From Hominenteromicrobium gallistercoris (GTDB taxonomy: Bacteria; Bacillota; Clostridia; Oscillospirales; Acutalibacteraceae), in assembly GCA_019119145.1 (NCBI GenBank), contig DWXR01000127.1, positions 1 to 40,374 of the forward strand: a stretch of DNA of 40,374 nucleotides, given 5' to 3'. The notes under the pieces were generated by a model. That model had not been told where the DNA came from. It made no database searches and was given only the letters and a program-made list of their open reading frames with translations. Every line of letters begins with the position of its first letter. Positions within the stretch are counted from its first letter, which is position 1. Both the position numbers and the translations under genes were made by a program. Shown here piece by piece: positions 1 to 7,515 of the stretch.

Positions 1-244
1 GCAGCGTGGAAGCGATCGTTTCCACGCAGTCCTCCACCTGCATCCCCTCCGCCATCATCGTGGAGATGATCTTGGAGGTCAGTGTGGAAAGGATGTTGGC
101 CTTGACGCCGCTGCCCATGCCGTCGGCCAAAACGACGACTGTGGAATTTTCGCCCTGCGGAACGATATCGACATGGTCGCCGCAGAGCTGCTCGCCGTGT
201 TTATTCAGGCTCATGAAGCCGATATCAGTACATAGATTATTCAT
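1..244 (-). CDS. SpoIIE-type PP2C serine phosphatase, N-terminal fragment
   Basis: Only the first 81 codons are in the window; the gene continues past the left edge. The translation starts MNNLCTDIGFMSLNKHGEQL and contains LADGMGSGVKANILSTLTSK, the metal-binding Asp-Gly-Met-Gly-Ser-Gly signature of SpoIIE/RsbU-type PP2C phosphatases. The family dephosphorylates serine or threonine on anti-sigma-factor antagonists or similar partners. The ATG overlaps the stop of the upstream hydrogenase-like gene by 8 bases (ATGAATAA), so the two are almost certainly translationally coupled, with AAAGGA as the ribosome site. This pairing is known for HydS-type sensory hydrogenases and suggests a redox or H2 signal output. 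The substrate is unknown. Confidence 0.8.
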   Translation of the reverse strand, partial: MNNLCTDIGFMSLNKHGEQLCGDHVDIVPQGENSTVVVLADGMGSGVKANILSTLTSKIISTMMAEGMQVEDCVETIASTL

Positions 245-1910
245 CTTTCAGCGAATCCTTTAACTTCGTGAGAGCTATCTTCGTCTCCGCCGTCGTTTCG
301 CCAAGCAGCGACGCGATTTCCTGAACCACGCGCATCTGCTTCTCGATCACGCGGTTGGTGACCTCGATAGTCTGCTGGCCCATCTTCTCTTTCTTCATGC
401 GCTCGTCGACCTCAGCGGTCACGTCGCGCATCGTGCAGATCAGAATATGATAGCTCCGATCGTACAGGATCGTCTGATCCACATAGCGGTTGTACTCGGC
501 GAGGTAGACGCGCTCGTCGTGGAGGGCGCGGCCCGTCTGCATGACATCGAGGAACGGGCGCGGGTCCAGAATGCGGATGACCGGCTCGCCGATGATGTCC
601 GAAGCGTTCTGGATGTTCATCAGCTTGCGCGCGGACGCGTTGATCTGCTGTACCTCCAGCGCTTCGTTGAGGACGAAGATGCCGTTTGCCGAGTTGTTGA
701 TGATCGTATCGGAGAAGGATTCCGCCTTGCCGAGCAGGTACGGCAGGCACATCGTGATTTCTGCCTTGCCCTGATAGACCGCAACGGCCTTTTCGCGGCA
801 GGAATTGTAGCCGCAGGCGCCGCAGTTGAGCTCGTGCTCGGGACGGGTCTTGCCCATCTTGCGCAGGATCGCCTCGATCTCCGCGGTGCCGGGCATCTGG
901 CGGTGCAGGCCGACAAACTCGAAGTTGTGGTGAATCGCCTCGGAGGCCGGCTGCTCAACGTTGAAGTCCCGCTTACCGGCATACTTGTTCACCGCAATGA
1001 AATCCTGGATCGGCAGGCGCTTGTCGTGGTCCATGGCCGGGCCGTTGATGCAGCTGCCGACGCAGGCGCTCATCTCGATAAAGCAGTTGCCCATGTTGCC
1101 GCTGACAATATCGTGAAGGGCCGCGATGCAGTTTTCAAGGCCGTCGATCGCCATGTATGTATACTCGGGATCGTCGCAGGCCATGCTGCGCAGAATGCCG
1201 CCGGTCGTCGGGAACAGACGCGCGCGGCTCTCTTCGTTGTGGTCGTCTCCGGCTTCCACCGAAAGGTTTTCGCCCTGCAGCCATGCGGTCAGCTCTTCGA
1301 AGGTCAGCACGCAGTCGACGTACGGGCTTTCGTCGCATTCCGCCTTTTTGGAGATGCAGGGACCGATGAACACGGTCTTGGCCTCCGGGTCCTGCTCCTT
1401 GATGCGCTTGCAGTGCGCCTGCATCGGCGAGAGCACCGGTGCGAGGAACGGCAGCGCTTCGGGATAATACTTCTGGATCATTGTGTTGACGGAGTGGCAG
1501 CAGGTGGAGATGATGACCTTCTGCCGGCGCTCCGCGATGATTTTTTCGTATTCGGTCTTGACGATCGACGCGCCGATCGCGGTTTCCTCCACCTCGTCGA
1601 AGCCGAGCTTCTTGAGCGCGGCCTTCATCGTGTCGATCGTAGCGCCCGGATAATTCGCAACAAAGGAAGGCGCAAGGCTGACGACCACGCGGCTGCCGCT
1701 GTTCAGGAGCGCCTGCACGGCCGGAACGTCATTGCGGATCTCCTTGGCGTTCTGGGGACATACGACGAAGCACTGGCCGCAGAGCACGCATTCGTCCTTG
1801 ACGATGTGCGCCTGATCCGACTGGAACTTGATGGACTTCACCGGACAGTGCCGAATACATTTGTAGCAGTTTTTGCAGTTGGACTTTTTGAGTTTCAGGT
1901 AATCTGGCAT
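237..1910 (-). CDS. HydS-like [FeFe]-hydrogenase-related sensor with ferredoxin and PAS domains
   Basis: A 557-residue protein. Residues 12-22 and 41-51 form two CxxCxxCxxxC ferredoxin clusters. An iron-hydrogenase large-subunit domain follows. Its three H-cluster segments are altered: STCCHSVN near residue 137 in place of TSCCPxW, GPCISKKAEC near 180 in place of MPCxxKxxE, and EMSACVGSCINGP near 281 in place of MxCxxGCxxGGGQP. The cysteines that hold the cubane of the H-cluster are all kept. Another Cys-rich motif (NCGACGYNSC...C, about 370-395) and a PAS domain (about 405-490) end the protein. There is no membrane segment. The architecture fits sensory (group C/HsfB-like) hydrogenases rather than a catalytic HydA. 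It overlaps the downstream phosphatase gene and lies 5 bases after the thioesterase stop. The start follows GGATAAGGGG. Confidence 0.85.
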   Translation of the reverse strand: MPDYLKLKKSNCKNCYKCIRHCPVKSIKFQSDQAHIVKDECVLCGQCFVVCPQNAKEIRNDVPAVQALLNSGSRVVVSLAPSFVANYPGATIDTMKAALKKLGFDEVEETAIGASIVKTEYEKIIAERRQKVIISTCCHSVNTMIQKYYPEALPFLAPVLSPMQAHCKRIKEQDPEAKTVFIGPCISKKAECDESPYVDCVLTFEELTAWLQGENLSVEAGDDHNEESRARLFPTTGGILRSMACDDPEYTYMAIDGLENCIAALHDIVSGNMGNCFIEMSACVGSCINGPAMDHDKRLPIQDFIAVNKYAGKRDFNVEQPASEAIHHNFEFVGLHRQMPGTAEIEAILRKMGKTRPEHELNCGACGYNSCREKAVAVYQGKAEITMCLPYLLGKAESFSDTIINNSANGIFVLNEALEVQQINASARKLMNIQNASDIIGEPVIRILDPRPFLDVMQTGRALHDERVYLAEYNRYVDQTILYDRSYHILICTMRDVTAEVDERMKKEKMGQQTIEVTNRVIEKQMRVVQEIASLLGETTAETKIALTKLKDSLKDE

Positions 1911-1915
1911 ACCCC

Positions 1916-2302
1916 TTATCCTCTCTTTTTTGCGGCTTTCGCCACGAACTTTTCATCTACAACAATAAATCTTTCATGCGTTCCCGTGCCGATCAGCCCG
2001 GCATCGTCGAACGCCTTCACCGTGAACACGAGCCGCCGGCCGTCAATCTCCGTAAGCTCGCTTTCCGCGGTGACCCGCATGCCGACCGGCGTTGCGGAGA
2101 CGTGCTCGACGTTCATCAGCGTGCCGACCGTCCCCATGCCCGGCTCCAGCTCGGCGGCCACGGACCGGTATGCCGCCGACTCCATCAGCGCGACCATGGC
2201 GGGCGTCGCGAAAACATCCAGCGTTCCGCTGCCCATGGCTTTCGCCGTATTCTGCTCGGTCACGGCAGTTTCGGCCTGTCCTTTGATTCCTGTACTGAGC
2301 AA
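1916..2302 (-). CDS. Hotdog-fold acyl-CoA thioesterase (FlK-like)
   Basis: A 128-residue protein of the 4HBT/FlK-like hotdog family, whose members hydrolyse acyl-CoA thioesters. The characteristic helix reads LDVFATPAMVALMESAA, with the Thr and Glu used for catalysis in FlK-type enzymes, and a His lies in MNVEHVSATPVGM. The start is assigned to TTG at 2302, giving LSTGIKGQAE, which matches family N-termini in length. A GTG 9 bases further out lies inside AGGGTGAT, which looks like the Shine-Dalgarno itself (anti-SD match AGGAGGTGAT). The gene sits between the [2Fe-2S] ferredoxin and the hydrogenase-like sensor. Its substrate and any functional link to them are not visible. Confidence 0.85.
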   Translation of the reverse strand: MLSTGIKGQAETAVTEQNTAKAMGSGTLDVFATPAMVALMESAAYRSVAAELEPGMGTVGTLMNVEHVSATPVGMRVTAESELTEIDGRRLVFTVKAFDDAGLIGTGTHERFIVVDEKFVAKAAKKRG

Positions 2303-2358
2303 GAAAATCACCCTACCCTATCTGCTTCCGGCTGTAGGCGCCGGCCTGCTGAATGAAA

Positions 2359-2601
2359 TTACTGAACTTTCGCGAGAACTTCCTTCTCAAAGAATTCGTC
2401 GACGGTCTCCGGCGAGACGGAATGCTTCACGCCGTCCACAGTGACGTTGACGCCGTTGACGCAGTCGCCCATGCAGAAGGTGCCGCCGAGCTCGACTTTA
2501 TCTTCGAGTCCTTTTTCCTGAACGAGCGCCTGAAGCCGCTCGACGATCTGGCGGGAACCCTTGAGGTGGCACGAACTTCCAATGCAGATAATAACTTTCA
2601 T
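2359..2601 (-). CDS. Thioredoxin-like [2Fe-2S] ferredoxin
   Basis: An 80-residue protein with the cysteine pattern of thioredoxin-fold [2Fe-2S] ferredoxins (NuoE C-terminal domain/HydC type): C6-x4-C11 in CIGSSC and C43-x3-C47 in CMGDC. The known role is electron transfer with NADH dehydrogenase- or hydrogenase-type partners, and in Clostridia such small proteins often sit in hydrogenase loci. The start ATG follows GGAGAAAG at good spacing. The gene is first in the set ferredoxin, thioesterase, HydS-like sensor, phosphatase, and lies downstream of rex. The redox partner is not in the window. Confidence 0.88.
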   Translation of the reverse strand: MKVIICIGSSCHLKGSRQIVERLQALVQEKGLEDKVELGGTFCMGDCVNGVNVTVDGVKHSVSPETVDEFFEKEVLAKVQ

Positions 2602-2646
2602 TTGAATCTTTCTCCGTTTCTTTAATAGAGTATTGATATTATTCTA

Positions 2647-2677
2647 AGGCGGATAACGGAGCGACCGTGCTCCGCCT
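2647..2677 (-). other. Intergenic inverted repeat with two alternative stems
   Basis: Between the rex stop and the ferredoxin start the minus strand carries a 7-bp arm AGGCGGA pairing with TCCGCCT. Within it lies a second 6-bp hairpin, CGGAGC pairing with GCTCCG, which uses part of the same 5' arm. There is no T-run after it, so it is not a standard intrinsic terminator. It could be a processing site or an attenuation-like element. Confidence 0.45.
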
Positions 2678-2693
2678 GAGCAACTTGTTTGTA

Positions 2694-3332
2694 TCAGCGC
2701 GCTTCAAACCCTTCGCGCAGCTGCTTGGAGAGCAGCGCGAGGGACGCGGCCAGGTTTTCATTATGCACAAGGACGCCGTCCGGCACCTCGAGGTGGACCG
2801 GGGCGAAATTCCAGATTGCGAGGATTCCGCTTTCGATGAGCAGATTGCATATCGCCTGCGCATTTTCCGCCGGGACCGTGATGATGCCGATCCGCACGCG
2901 CATCCGCTCGCACAGATCCATCAGCTTATCCATCGGCAGGATGCGCTTGCCGCCGTAATCATCGTCGTAAAGCTCCTCATCGATATCGAAGGCGGCGACG
3001 ATATTCATGCCGCAGTCGCGAAAGCCCTTGTAGGTCAAGAGCGCTTTGCCGAGCTTCCCGGCGCCGACGATGATCGCGTCGTCCACGTCGTTATAACCCA
3101 GAAACGCTTCGAGCTCCGCGATCAGATCCGCCGTCTTATACCCGATTTTCGGCTTGCCGGCCGTGCTGACCGAGGCCAGATCCTTGCGCACGACCACATG
3201 GTTGAGGCGAAGCGCTTCGGAAATTGTTGTTGCGGAAATATGTTCAGGCTGATTTTCGCCGAATTGTTTCAGATAATTCAGGTAAAGCGGCAATCTGAGC
3301 AGCGTCTGCTTCGATATGCTGCGGTTCACCAT
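2694..3332 (-). CDS. rex: Redox-sensing transcriptional repressor Rex
   Basis: A 212-residue protein with the Rex layout: an N-terminal winged helix (ISKQTLLRLPLYLNYL, then HVVVRKDLASVSTAGKPKIGY) and a Rossmann domain with an NAD(H) motif GAGKLGKALL near residue 88, ending with the C-terminal helix for domain swapping. Rex represses fermentation and hydrogenase genes and releases DNA when NADH is high. The ATG at 3332 is chosen because GAGGTGG lies 8 bases before it; an in-frame GTG 24 bases upstream has no better site. It lies just upstream of hydrogenase-like genes, which fits its usual targets. I could not point to a convincing Rex operator in the window. Confidence 0.93.
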   Translation of the reverse strand: MVNRSISKQTLLRLPLYLNYLKQFGENQPEHISATTISEALRLNHVVVRKDLASVSTAGKPKIGYKTADLIAELEAFLGYNDVDDAIIVGAGKLGKALLTYKGFRDCGMNIVAAFDIDEELYDDDYGGKRILPMDKLMDLCERMRVRIGIITVPAENAQAICNLLIESGILAIWNFAPVHLEVPDGVLVHNENLAASLALLSKQLREGFEAR

Positions 3333-3417
3333 AAGCAGTGCCACCTCGCTATCCACATTGATAATACATTAACATAAACACACAGAATTTAAAAGAGTGT
3401 TTTTTACATATCGATAG

Positions 3418-4386
3418 TTATTGAGCGATATAGGAAGGCTCTGCCGCGCCGTGATACAGCGCTTCAAGCTGGTCGCGCACCGCGTGGAGCTTTTCGATGA
3501 AGGCCTTATCCACCGCCGTGTATTTGTACTCCTTTTTGGACACCAGAATGTCGCGGTAGATGCGCCGCTTGCTGCCCCGGCATTGCCGGAGAACAAGGCC
3601 GTAGCGCTTAAGCTGCTCCGGCGCAATCGGCGAAACCCACATGTACGTGTTCGGCACCGTGCTGAGCAGGTCCATCTGGCTGCCGCGGCTGTACAGGTAG
3701 ATCCGCTTCGTCACGTCGTCCGCCATCTCCGCTTTCTTGATGTCGGACATCGGCAGCGAAGGGACGAACGGATCGCCGTGGCAGAGCTCGATATAGCCGG
3801 AAAGGTCCTCGATGCAGAGGTCCTCTTTTGCGGCAAGCGGGTCCTTTTCCGAAAGCAGAAGCCGGTATTCGAACTCCCAGACAAATTCGGATTTCATGCC
3901 CTTGTCGCGCAGCATATTGTCGAAGAAGCGCTCGAAAACCGTCTGGAAGCGGACGATGCCGAGCCCGTAGTTTTCCTGCGCGATGTTGCGGATCGCGCGC
4001 ATGGCGTTCGTTTCCTTGAAGGTAAATTCGATCTCCTTCGTCATATCCGCCTCGCGCACGAATTTCGTGAACGCATCGACGATGTAGCTCGCGCGCGGCA
4101 CGGAGATGCTGAACTTCAGCTTATTGTTTTTTTCGGGACGGTAAAGCGCCTCCACCTCTTCGATCTGCGCCAGGATGCTCTTCGCGTAAACGAGGAATTC
4201 CTCCCCCTGCGGCGTGGGGACGATGCCCTTGGACGTGCGCTTGAAGATCTTCACGCCCAGCGTCTCTTCGAGATCCTTGATTCCGCGGCTCAGGTTCGGC
4301 TGCCCCATATACAGGTTTTCAGCCGCTTTCGTGATGGAAGCGGTTTTTTCAACCTCTACGGCATATTTCAGGTGGGCAATATTCAT
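3418..4386 (-). CDS. LysR-family transcriptional regulator
   Basis: A 322-residue LysR regulator. Residues 1-60 hold the winged helix-turn-helix (LKYAVEVEKTASITKAAENL, then QPNLSRGIKDLEETLG), followed by the linker helix and a periplasmic-binding-protein-like effector domain. The family binds operators near its own promoter and senses small ligands. The ATG is set by the typical MNIxHLKYxVEVxK beginning. It is the gene upstream of rex on the same strand, and the sequence CATATCGATA occurs on both sides of it. The effector is not predictable from sequence. Confidence 0.9.
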   Translation of the reverse strand: MNIAHLKYAVEVEKTASITKAAENLYMGQPNLSRGIKDLEETLGVKIFKRTSKGIVPTPQGEEFLVYAKSILAQIEEVEALYRPEKNNKLKFSISVPRASYIVDAFTKFVREADMTKEIEFTFKETNAMRAIRNIAQENYGLGIVRFQTVFERFFDNMLRDKGMKSEFVWEFEYRLLLSEKDPLAAKEDLCIEDLSGYIELCHGDPFVPSLPMSDIKKAEMADDVTKRIYLYSRGSQMDLLSTVPNTYMWVSPIAPEQLKRYGLVLRQCRGSKRRIYRDILVSKKEYKYTAVDKAFIEKLHAVRDQLEALYHGAAEPSYIAQ

Positions 4387-4439
4387 ACGTGTACCTCACT
4401 AAGCGCATATTCGAATCGGCATATCGATATTTCAAGTCT

Positions 4440-4467
4440 ATTATAACATAACCTGTACGGTTGTCAA
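4440..4467 (-). promoter_or_regulatory. SigA-type promoter of the lysR gene
   Basis: The minus strand has TTGACA (4467-4462), a 16-base spacer and TATAAT (4445-4440), preceded by TGT, so an extended -10. It lies about 55 bases upstream of the lysR ATG. The leader between them holds two AT-rich near-repeats (CATATCGATAT and CATATTCGAAT on the plus strand), which may be operator half-sites. Confidence 0.8.
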
Positions 4468-4504
4468 ATACTTGGGTAAAAATTCCGTTGGGAATTGGTT
4501 AAAA

Positions 4505-4777
4505 TCAGTAATTTTCGTCGGCTTCCAGCAGCGGCGCCACCTTTTTTTCAGCTTCCAGCATCGTGCGCATGATAGACTCCGTCATTTCGGCGCGGATTTC
4601 GCAGATCGCCTCAAGGCGCGCTGTATACGCGGCGTCTGTATCGGCTTTTGTCCGAGCCTCGACGGCGGCGATCAAGGCGTCCATAAAGGCGTCCACTTCG
4701 CCGGCGTCGTAGGCGCCGCCGCGGCGCAGCGTAAATCGAACGCGCCGCAGATACTCGGCTGTCAGCTCCACTTTCAT
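4505..4777 (-). CDS. Small DivIVA-domain-like protein
   Basis: A 90-residue, highly charged, helical protein. The segment YLRRVRFTLRRGGAYDAGEV matches the N-terminal DivIVA signature (F-x-GYDxxEVDxFLD), and the rest is predicted coiled coil. DivIVA/GpsB relatives organise cell division or polar growth, but this one is far shorter than DivIVA and no partner gene is adjacent. GGAGGCG precedes the ATG. It is the last gene of the long run that starts at yfmF, 68 bases after the SipW-like gene. Its function is unproven. Confidence 0.7.
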   Translation of the reverse strand: MKVELTAEYLRRVRFTLRRGGAYDAGEVDAFMDALIAAVEARTKADTDAAYTARLEAICEIRAEMTESIMRTMLEAEKKVAPLLEADENY

Positions 4778-4845
4778 CGTTTTCGCCTCCGTTTTTTTCG
4801 GTGGGAAATTTACAGTGCATCGGTCTTTCGTAAAAGCTTATGCCG

Positions 4846-5346
4846 TTACTTTTTACCGTACTTCGGGGTATAGGCCCACTTCGGCAGAAGAAAAGCGCCG
4901 GCAAAAAGCAAAAGAACGGCGATGCCCAGAAGGATCCAGAAAGCCGGCCTTGTGAGAAGCGCGGCGAAGCGGCCGAGCACCGGGATGCTGAACGGTACGA
5001 CTCCCTCCGACGCTTCGAACGGAATCGCGTCGCCGCCAGCCGTGTAAAGGGTGCGCGTCGCATTGTCCGTTTCCAGAATGGTGCGGACCGCTGTGCAGCC
5101 CTGACTGCGGACGGCGACAGCATCGCCCGCCTGCAGCGTTTCCGCCGGGACATACCGGTAATAGGCGAGCGCGCCTGCGGGATGCTGCGCGTTATCGGTC
5201 TCGGATACGGAAAACGGCCTGTAACCGAAAATGGCCGGCGCGGCAGCGAGACCCACAAGCAGTGCTATCCCCAGCAAGACAAGTAAAATGCCTTTACAGA
5301 ACAAAGTGACAAAGGGAATAAAACGGGGCAGGCGGCGGACACTCAC
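4846..5346 (-). CDS. SipW-like signal peptidase I homologue, catalytically degenerate
   Basis: A 166-residue protein with one N-terminal membrane segment (about 13-36) and one C-terminal segment (about 134-152), the layout of the archaeal/ER-type (SipW) signal peptidase I. The core aligns by eye: GYRPFSVSETDN stands where active members have GYxPxVVxSGSM, LQAGDAVAV matches the GDI/V strand, and the region usually reading VTHRV reads AVRTI. The catalytic Ser-Met and the general-base His are therefore missing. The GTG start overlaps the recN stop (GTGA). It may be a pseudoenzyme acting as a membrane scaffold; peptidase activity is not expected. Confidence 0.65.
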   Translation of the reverse strand: MSVRRLPRFIPFVTLFCKGILLVLLGIALLVGLAAAPAIFGYRPFSVSETDNAQHPAGALAYYRYVPAETLQAGDAVAVRSQGCTAVRTILETDNATRTLYTAGGDAIPFEASEGVVPFSIPVLGRFAALLTRPAFWILLGIAVLLLFAGAFLLPKWAYTPKYGKK

Positions 5347-7019
5347 GCTTCTCCCTCATTCCTTTGCAGCATCTCTTCAGCCATTTTGAGCTTCAGCGGC
5401 GTGATGTCGTCGCCGCCGATGATCCGCGCGATTTCGCGCACACGCGCCGCATGATCCAGCGCGCACACATCTGTAAAGGTCTTTCCCTTTTCCTCGCGCT
5501 TGACGATATACAGGTGGTTGTCCGCCATCGCGGCGATCTGCGCCAGATGCGTCACGCAGATGACCTGCGCGTTTTTGGAGACACCGCGCAGCTTCAGACC
5601 GACTTTGTTGGCGGCCTCGCCGCTGATGCCGGTGTCGATCTCGTCGAAAATCTGTGTTTCGGTCATACCGGTGTCCGAGAGCACGGTGTTGATCGCCAGC
5701 ATGATGCGCGAAAGCTCGCCGCCCGATGCGATTTTGGACATCGGCTTCGGCTCTTCTCCGGCATTGGCGGAAACGAGGAACTGAATCCGGTCGCACCCGA
5801 AATTCGTCAGCGGTGTGCGGACCTGCTCCACGGAGAAAGAGACGCCCGGCATGTTGAGCTCGGCAAGCTCCGCCTTGACGCGCCGGGAGAAATTCTCACA
5901 GGCCGCGCGGCGTTTGGAGGAGAGCTGCTTGGCGAGCGCGACGGCTTCGCACTTTTTCTCCTCGTACTGCGCTTCCAGCAGCGCGCGCTTTTCATCGGAA
6001 AACTCGATGTCAGAGAGCTCGTTGTGGGCCTTTTCGAGAAAATCCAGCATTTCGGCTTCTGTTTCGCCGTATTTGAGGCTGAGCCGGTAGATCACTTCGA
6101 GGCGGCTCTCCATCTCGTCGAGCGCGGATAAGTCGAACTGGGCGTTGTCGAGATAGTCCGACACGTCGGCCGCAGCGTCCGACAGCGCATATTCGGCGTC
6201 CCGCACGCGCTGCGCGAGGTCGGAAAGCGAAGGCGCAAAGCGCGCGGCCTGCTCGAGCGCGTCTGCCGCGACCGTGACGGCCGTTACGGCGCCGTCCGTA
6301 TCCTCGTCGCCCTGCAGCAGCGCCGCCGCTTCGCTGACGCCGCGCAGAATGCGCTCGCTGTTCCGGATTTCGTCGCGCTTTTCGGTCAGCTCCGCCTGCT
6401 CGCCGACGCGCAGCTGCGCCGCCTCGAGCTCTTCGATCTGATAGCGGAGAATGTCCATGCGCCGCGCCTTCTGCCCCTCGTCGGTCTCGAGTGCTTCCAG
6501 CGCATCGCGGAGCTCGCGCAGCGCCTTGTATGCGGCGCGGTACTCGCCGAGCAGCGGCTTTGTGCCCGCGAAGCTGTCGATATAATCCCCGTGGGTTTCC
6601 GGCGCCAGCAGCTTATAGCTTTCGTGCTGGCCGAGGATGTCGATCAGCGTTGCGCCGACAGCCTTCAGCATCGAAACCGTCGCCGGAAAGTTGTTGAGCT
6701 TGCAGCTTGATTTCCCGTGCTGGCGGATCTCACGCCGGATCAGCAGGCTGCCGTCTTCCTCGAGCGGAATACCGAATTCCCGCAGGACGGCTTCCGTCTG
6801 CGGCGCAATGCCGGTGAACAGCGCCGAAACGCAGGCCTGGTCGGCGCCCGTGCGGATCAGCTCGCGGGAGGTCCGCTCGCCGAGCACGGCGTAAATCGCG
6901 TCGATGATGATCGACTTGCCTGCGCCGGTCTCGCCGGTCAGCACGGTGAAGCCCGGCTCAAAATCGATCGCGGCCCGCTCGATCACCGCGATGTTGTCGA
7001 TGTAAAGCTGTGTCAGCAT
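5343..7019 (-). CDS. recN: DNA repair protein RecN
   Basis: A 558-residue SMC-like ATPase. The Walker A GETGAGKS is near residue 30 and the C-terminal Walker B is QIFDEIDTGISG, followed by VTHLAQIAAMAD; a long coiled coil joins them. The ABC signature is in IASGGELSRIMLA. RecN acts early in double-strand-break repair and gathers DNA ends. The ATG at 7019 lies 2 bases after the argR stop and follows GGTGGGG, giving MLTQLYIDNIAVIE, the family N-terminus; a TTG 6 bases earlier is disfavoured. The argR-recN order is typical of Firmicutes. Confidence 0.95.
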   Translation of the reverse strand: MLTQLYIDNIAVIERAAIDFEPGFTVLTGETGAGKSIIIDAIYAVLGERTSRELIRTGADQACVSALFTGIAPQTEAVLREFGIPLEEDGSLLIRREIRQHGKSSCKLNNFPATVSMLKAVGATLIDILGQHESYKLLAPETHGDYIDSFAGTKPLLGEYRAAYKALRELRDALEALETDEGQKARRMDILRYQIEELEAAQLRVGEQAELTEKRDEIRNSERILRGVSEAAALLQGDEDTDGAVTAVTVAADALEQAARFAPSLSDLAQRVRDAEYALSDAAADVSDYLDNAQFDLSALDEMESRLEVIYRLSLKYGETEAEMLDFLEKAHNELSDIEFSDEKRALLEAQYEEKKCEAVALAKQLSSKRRAACENFSRRVKAELAELNMPGVSFSVEQVRTPLTNFGCDRIQFLVSANAGEEPKPMSKIASGGELSRIMLAINTVLSDTGMTETQIFDEIDTGISGEAANKVGLKLRGVSKNAQVICVTHLAQIAAMADNHLYIVKREEKGKTFTDVCALDHAARVREIARIIGGDDITPLKLKMAEEMLQRNEGEA

Positions 7020-7021
7020 CG

Positions 7022-7477
7022 TCAAACCCCACCAATCAGCTTCTGAAGCTCCTGCTGCTTTTCCTGTGCGATCTCATTCGTCTTGCAGACGATCAGGATC
7101 GTATCCTCGCCGGCAAGCGTGCCGATGAAGTCCGGAAAGTGCAGCGTATCCATGGAGGCGCAAACGGCCTGTGCCATTCCCGTCATGCACTTGACAACGA
7201 TCAGATTCCCGGCCGCTTCCACGTGGATGACGGAGTCGCCGAACAGGGAATAGAATTTGGAGGAGATGTCCCGCGCGTTGTCCCGGCCGGTCGAATACTT
7301 GTATTTTCCGTTGCTCGAAAGGCTTTTCACGAGCCGCAGTTCTTTAATGTCCCGGGAAACCGTCGCCTGCGTCACGTCGAAGCCGCAGGCGCGCAGATTG
7401 CGCAGAAGCTCTTCCTGTGTGTCGATATCCTGTGCCTTGATGAGTTCGAGTATTTTGGCATGCCGTCTGGTTTTCAT
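7022..7477 (-). CDS. argR: Arginine repressor ArgR/AhrC
   Basis: A 151-residue ArgR. The N-terminal winged helix contains QATVSRDIKELRL, the recognition helix of the family, and the C-terminal oligomerisation and arginine-binding domain contains GTLAGEDTILIVC. With arginine bound, the hexamer represses arginine biosynthesis and can activate catabolism. It lies between nadK and recN, the usual Firmicute position, so the placement alone says little about targets, and no arginine genes are in the window. Length and both signature motifs are complete. Confidence 0.95.
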   Translation of the reverse strand: MKTRRHAKILELIKAQDIDTQEELLRNLRACGFDVTQATVSRDIKELRLVKSLSSNGKYKYSTGRDNARDISSKFYSLFGDSVIHVEAAGNLIVVKCMTGMAQAVCASMDTLHFPDFIGTLAGEDTILIVCKTNEIAQEKQQELQKLIGGV

Positions 7478-7515
7478 TTCGTTTCCTCCGTCTCTTTCTG
7501 GATTTACTCGGATGC

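Noticed and set aside
447..2444. Long plus-strand open frame opposite the hydrogenase-like gene
   Set aside because: It is the mirror of a GC-rich minus-strand gene; its translation is Arg/Ala/Val-rich with no domain, and the minus strand has clear motifs.
2602..2693. Promoter for the ferredoxin-thioesterase-HydS set
   Set aside because: TAGAAT and TAATAT are present, but no -35 box at 16-18 bases; transcription may come from rex.
3357..3417. Possible Rex operator upstream of rex
   Set aside because: The gap is AT-rich and has GTTAAT-like pieces, but no convincing TTGTGA-N-TCACAA-type palindrome could be read.
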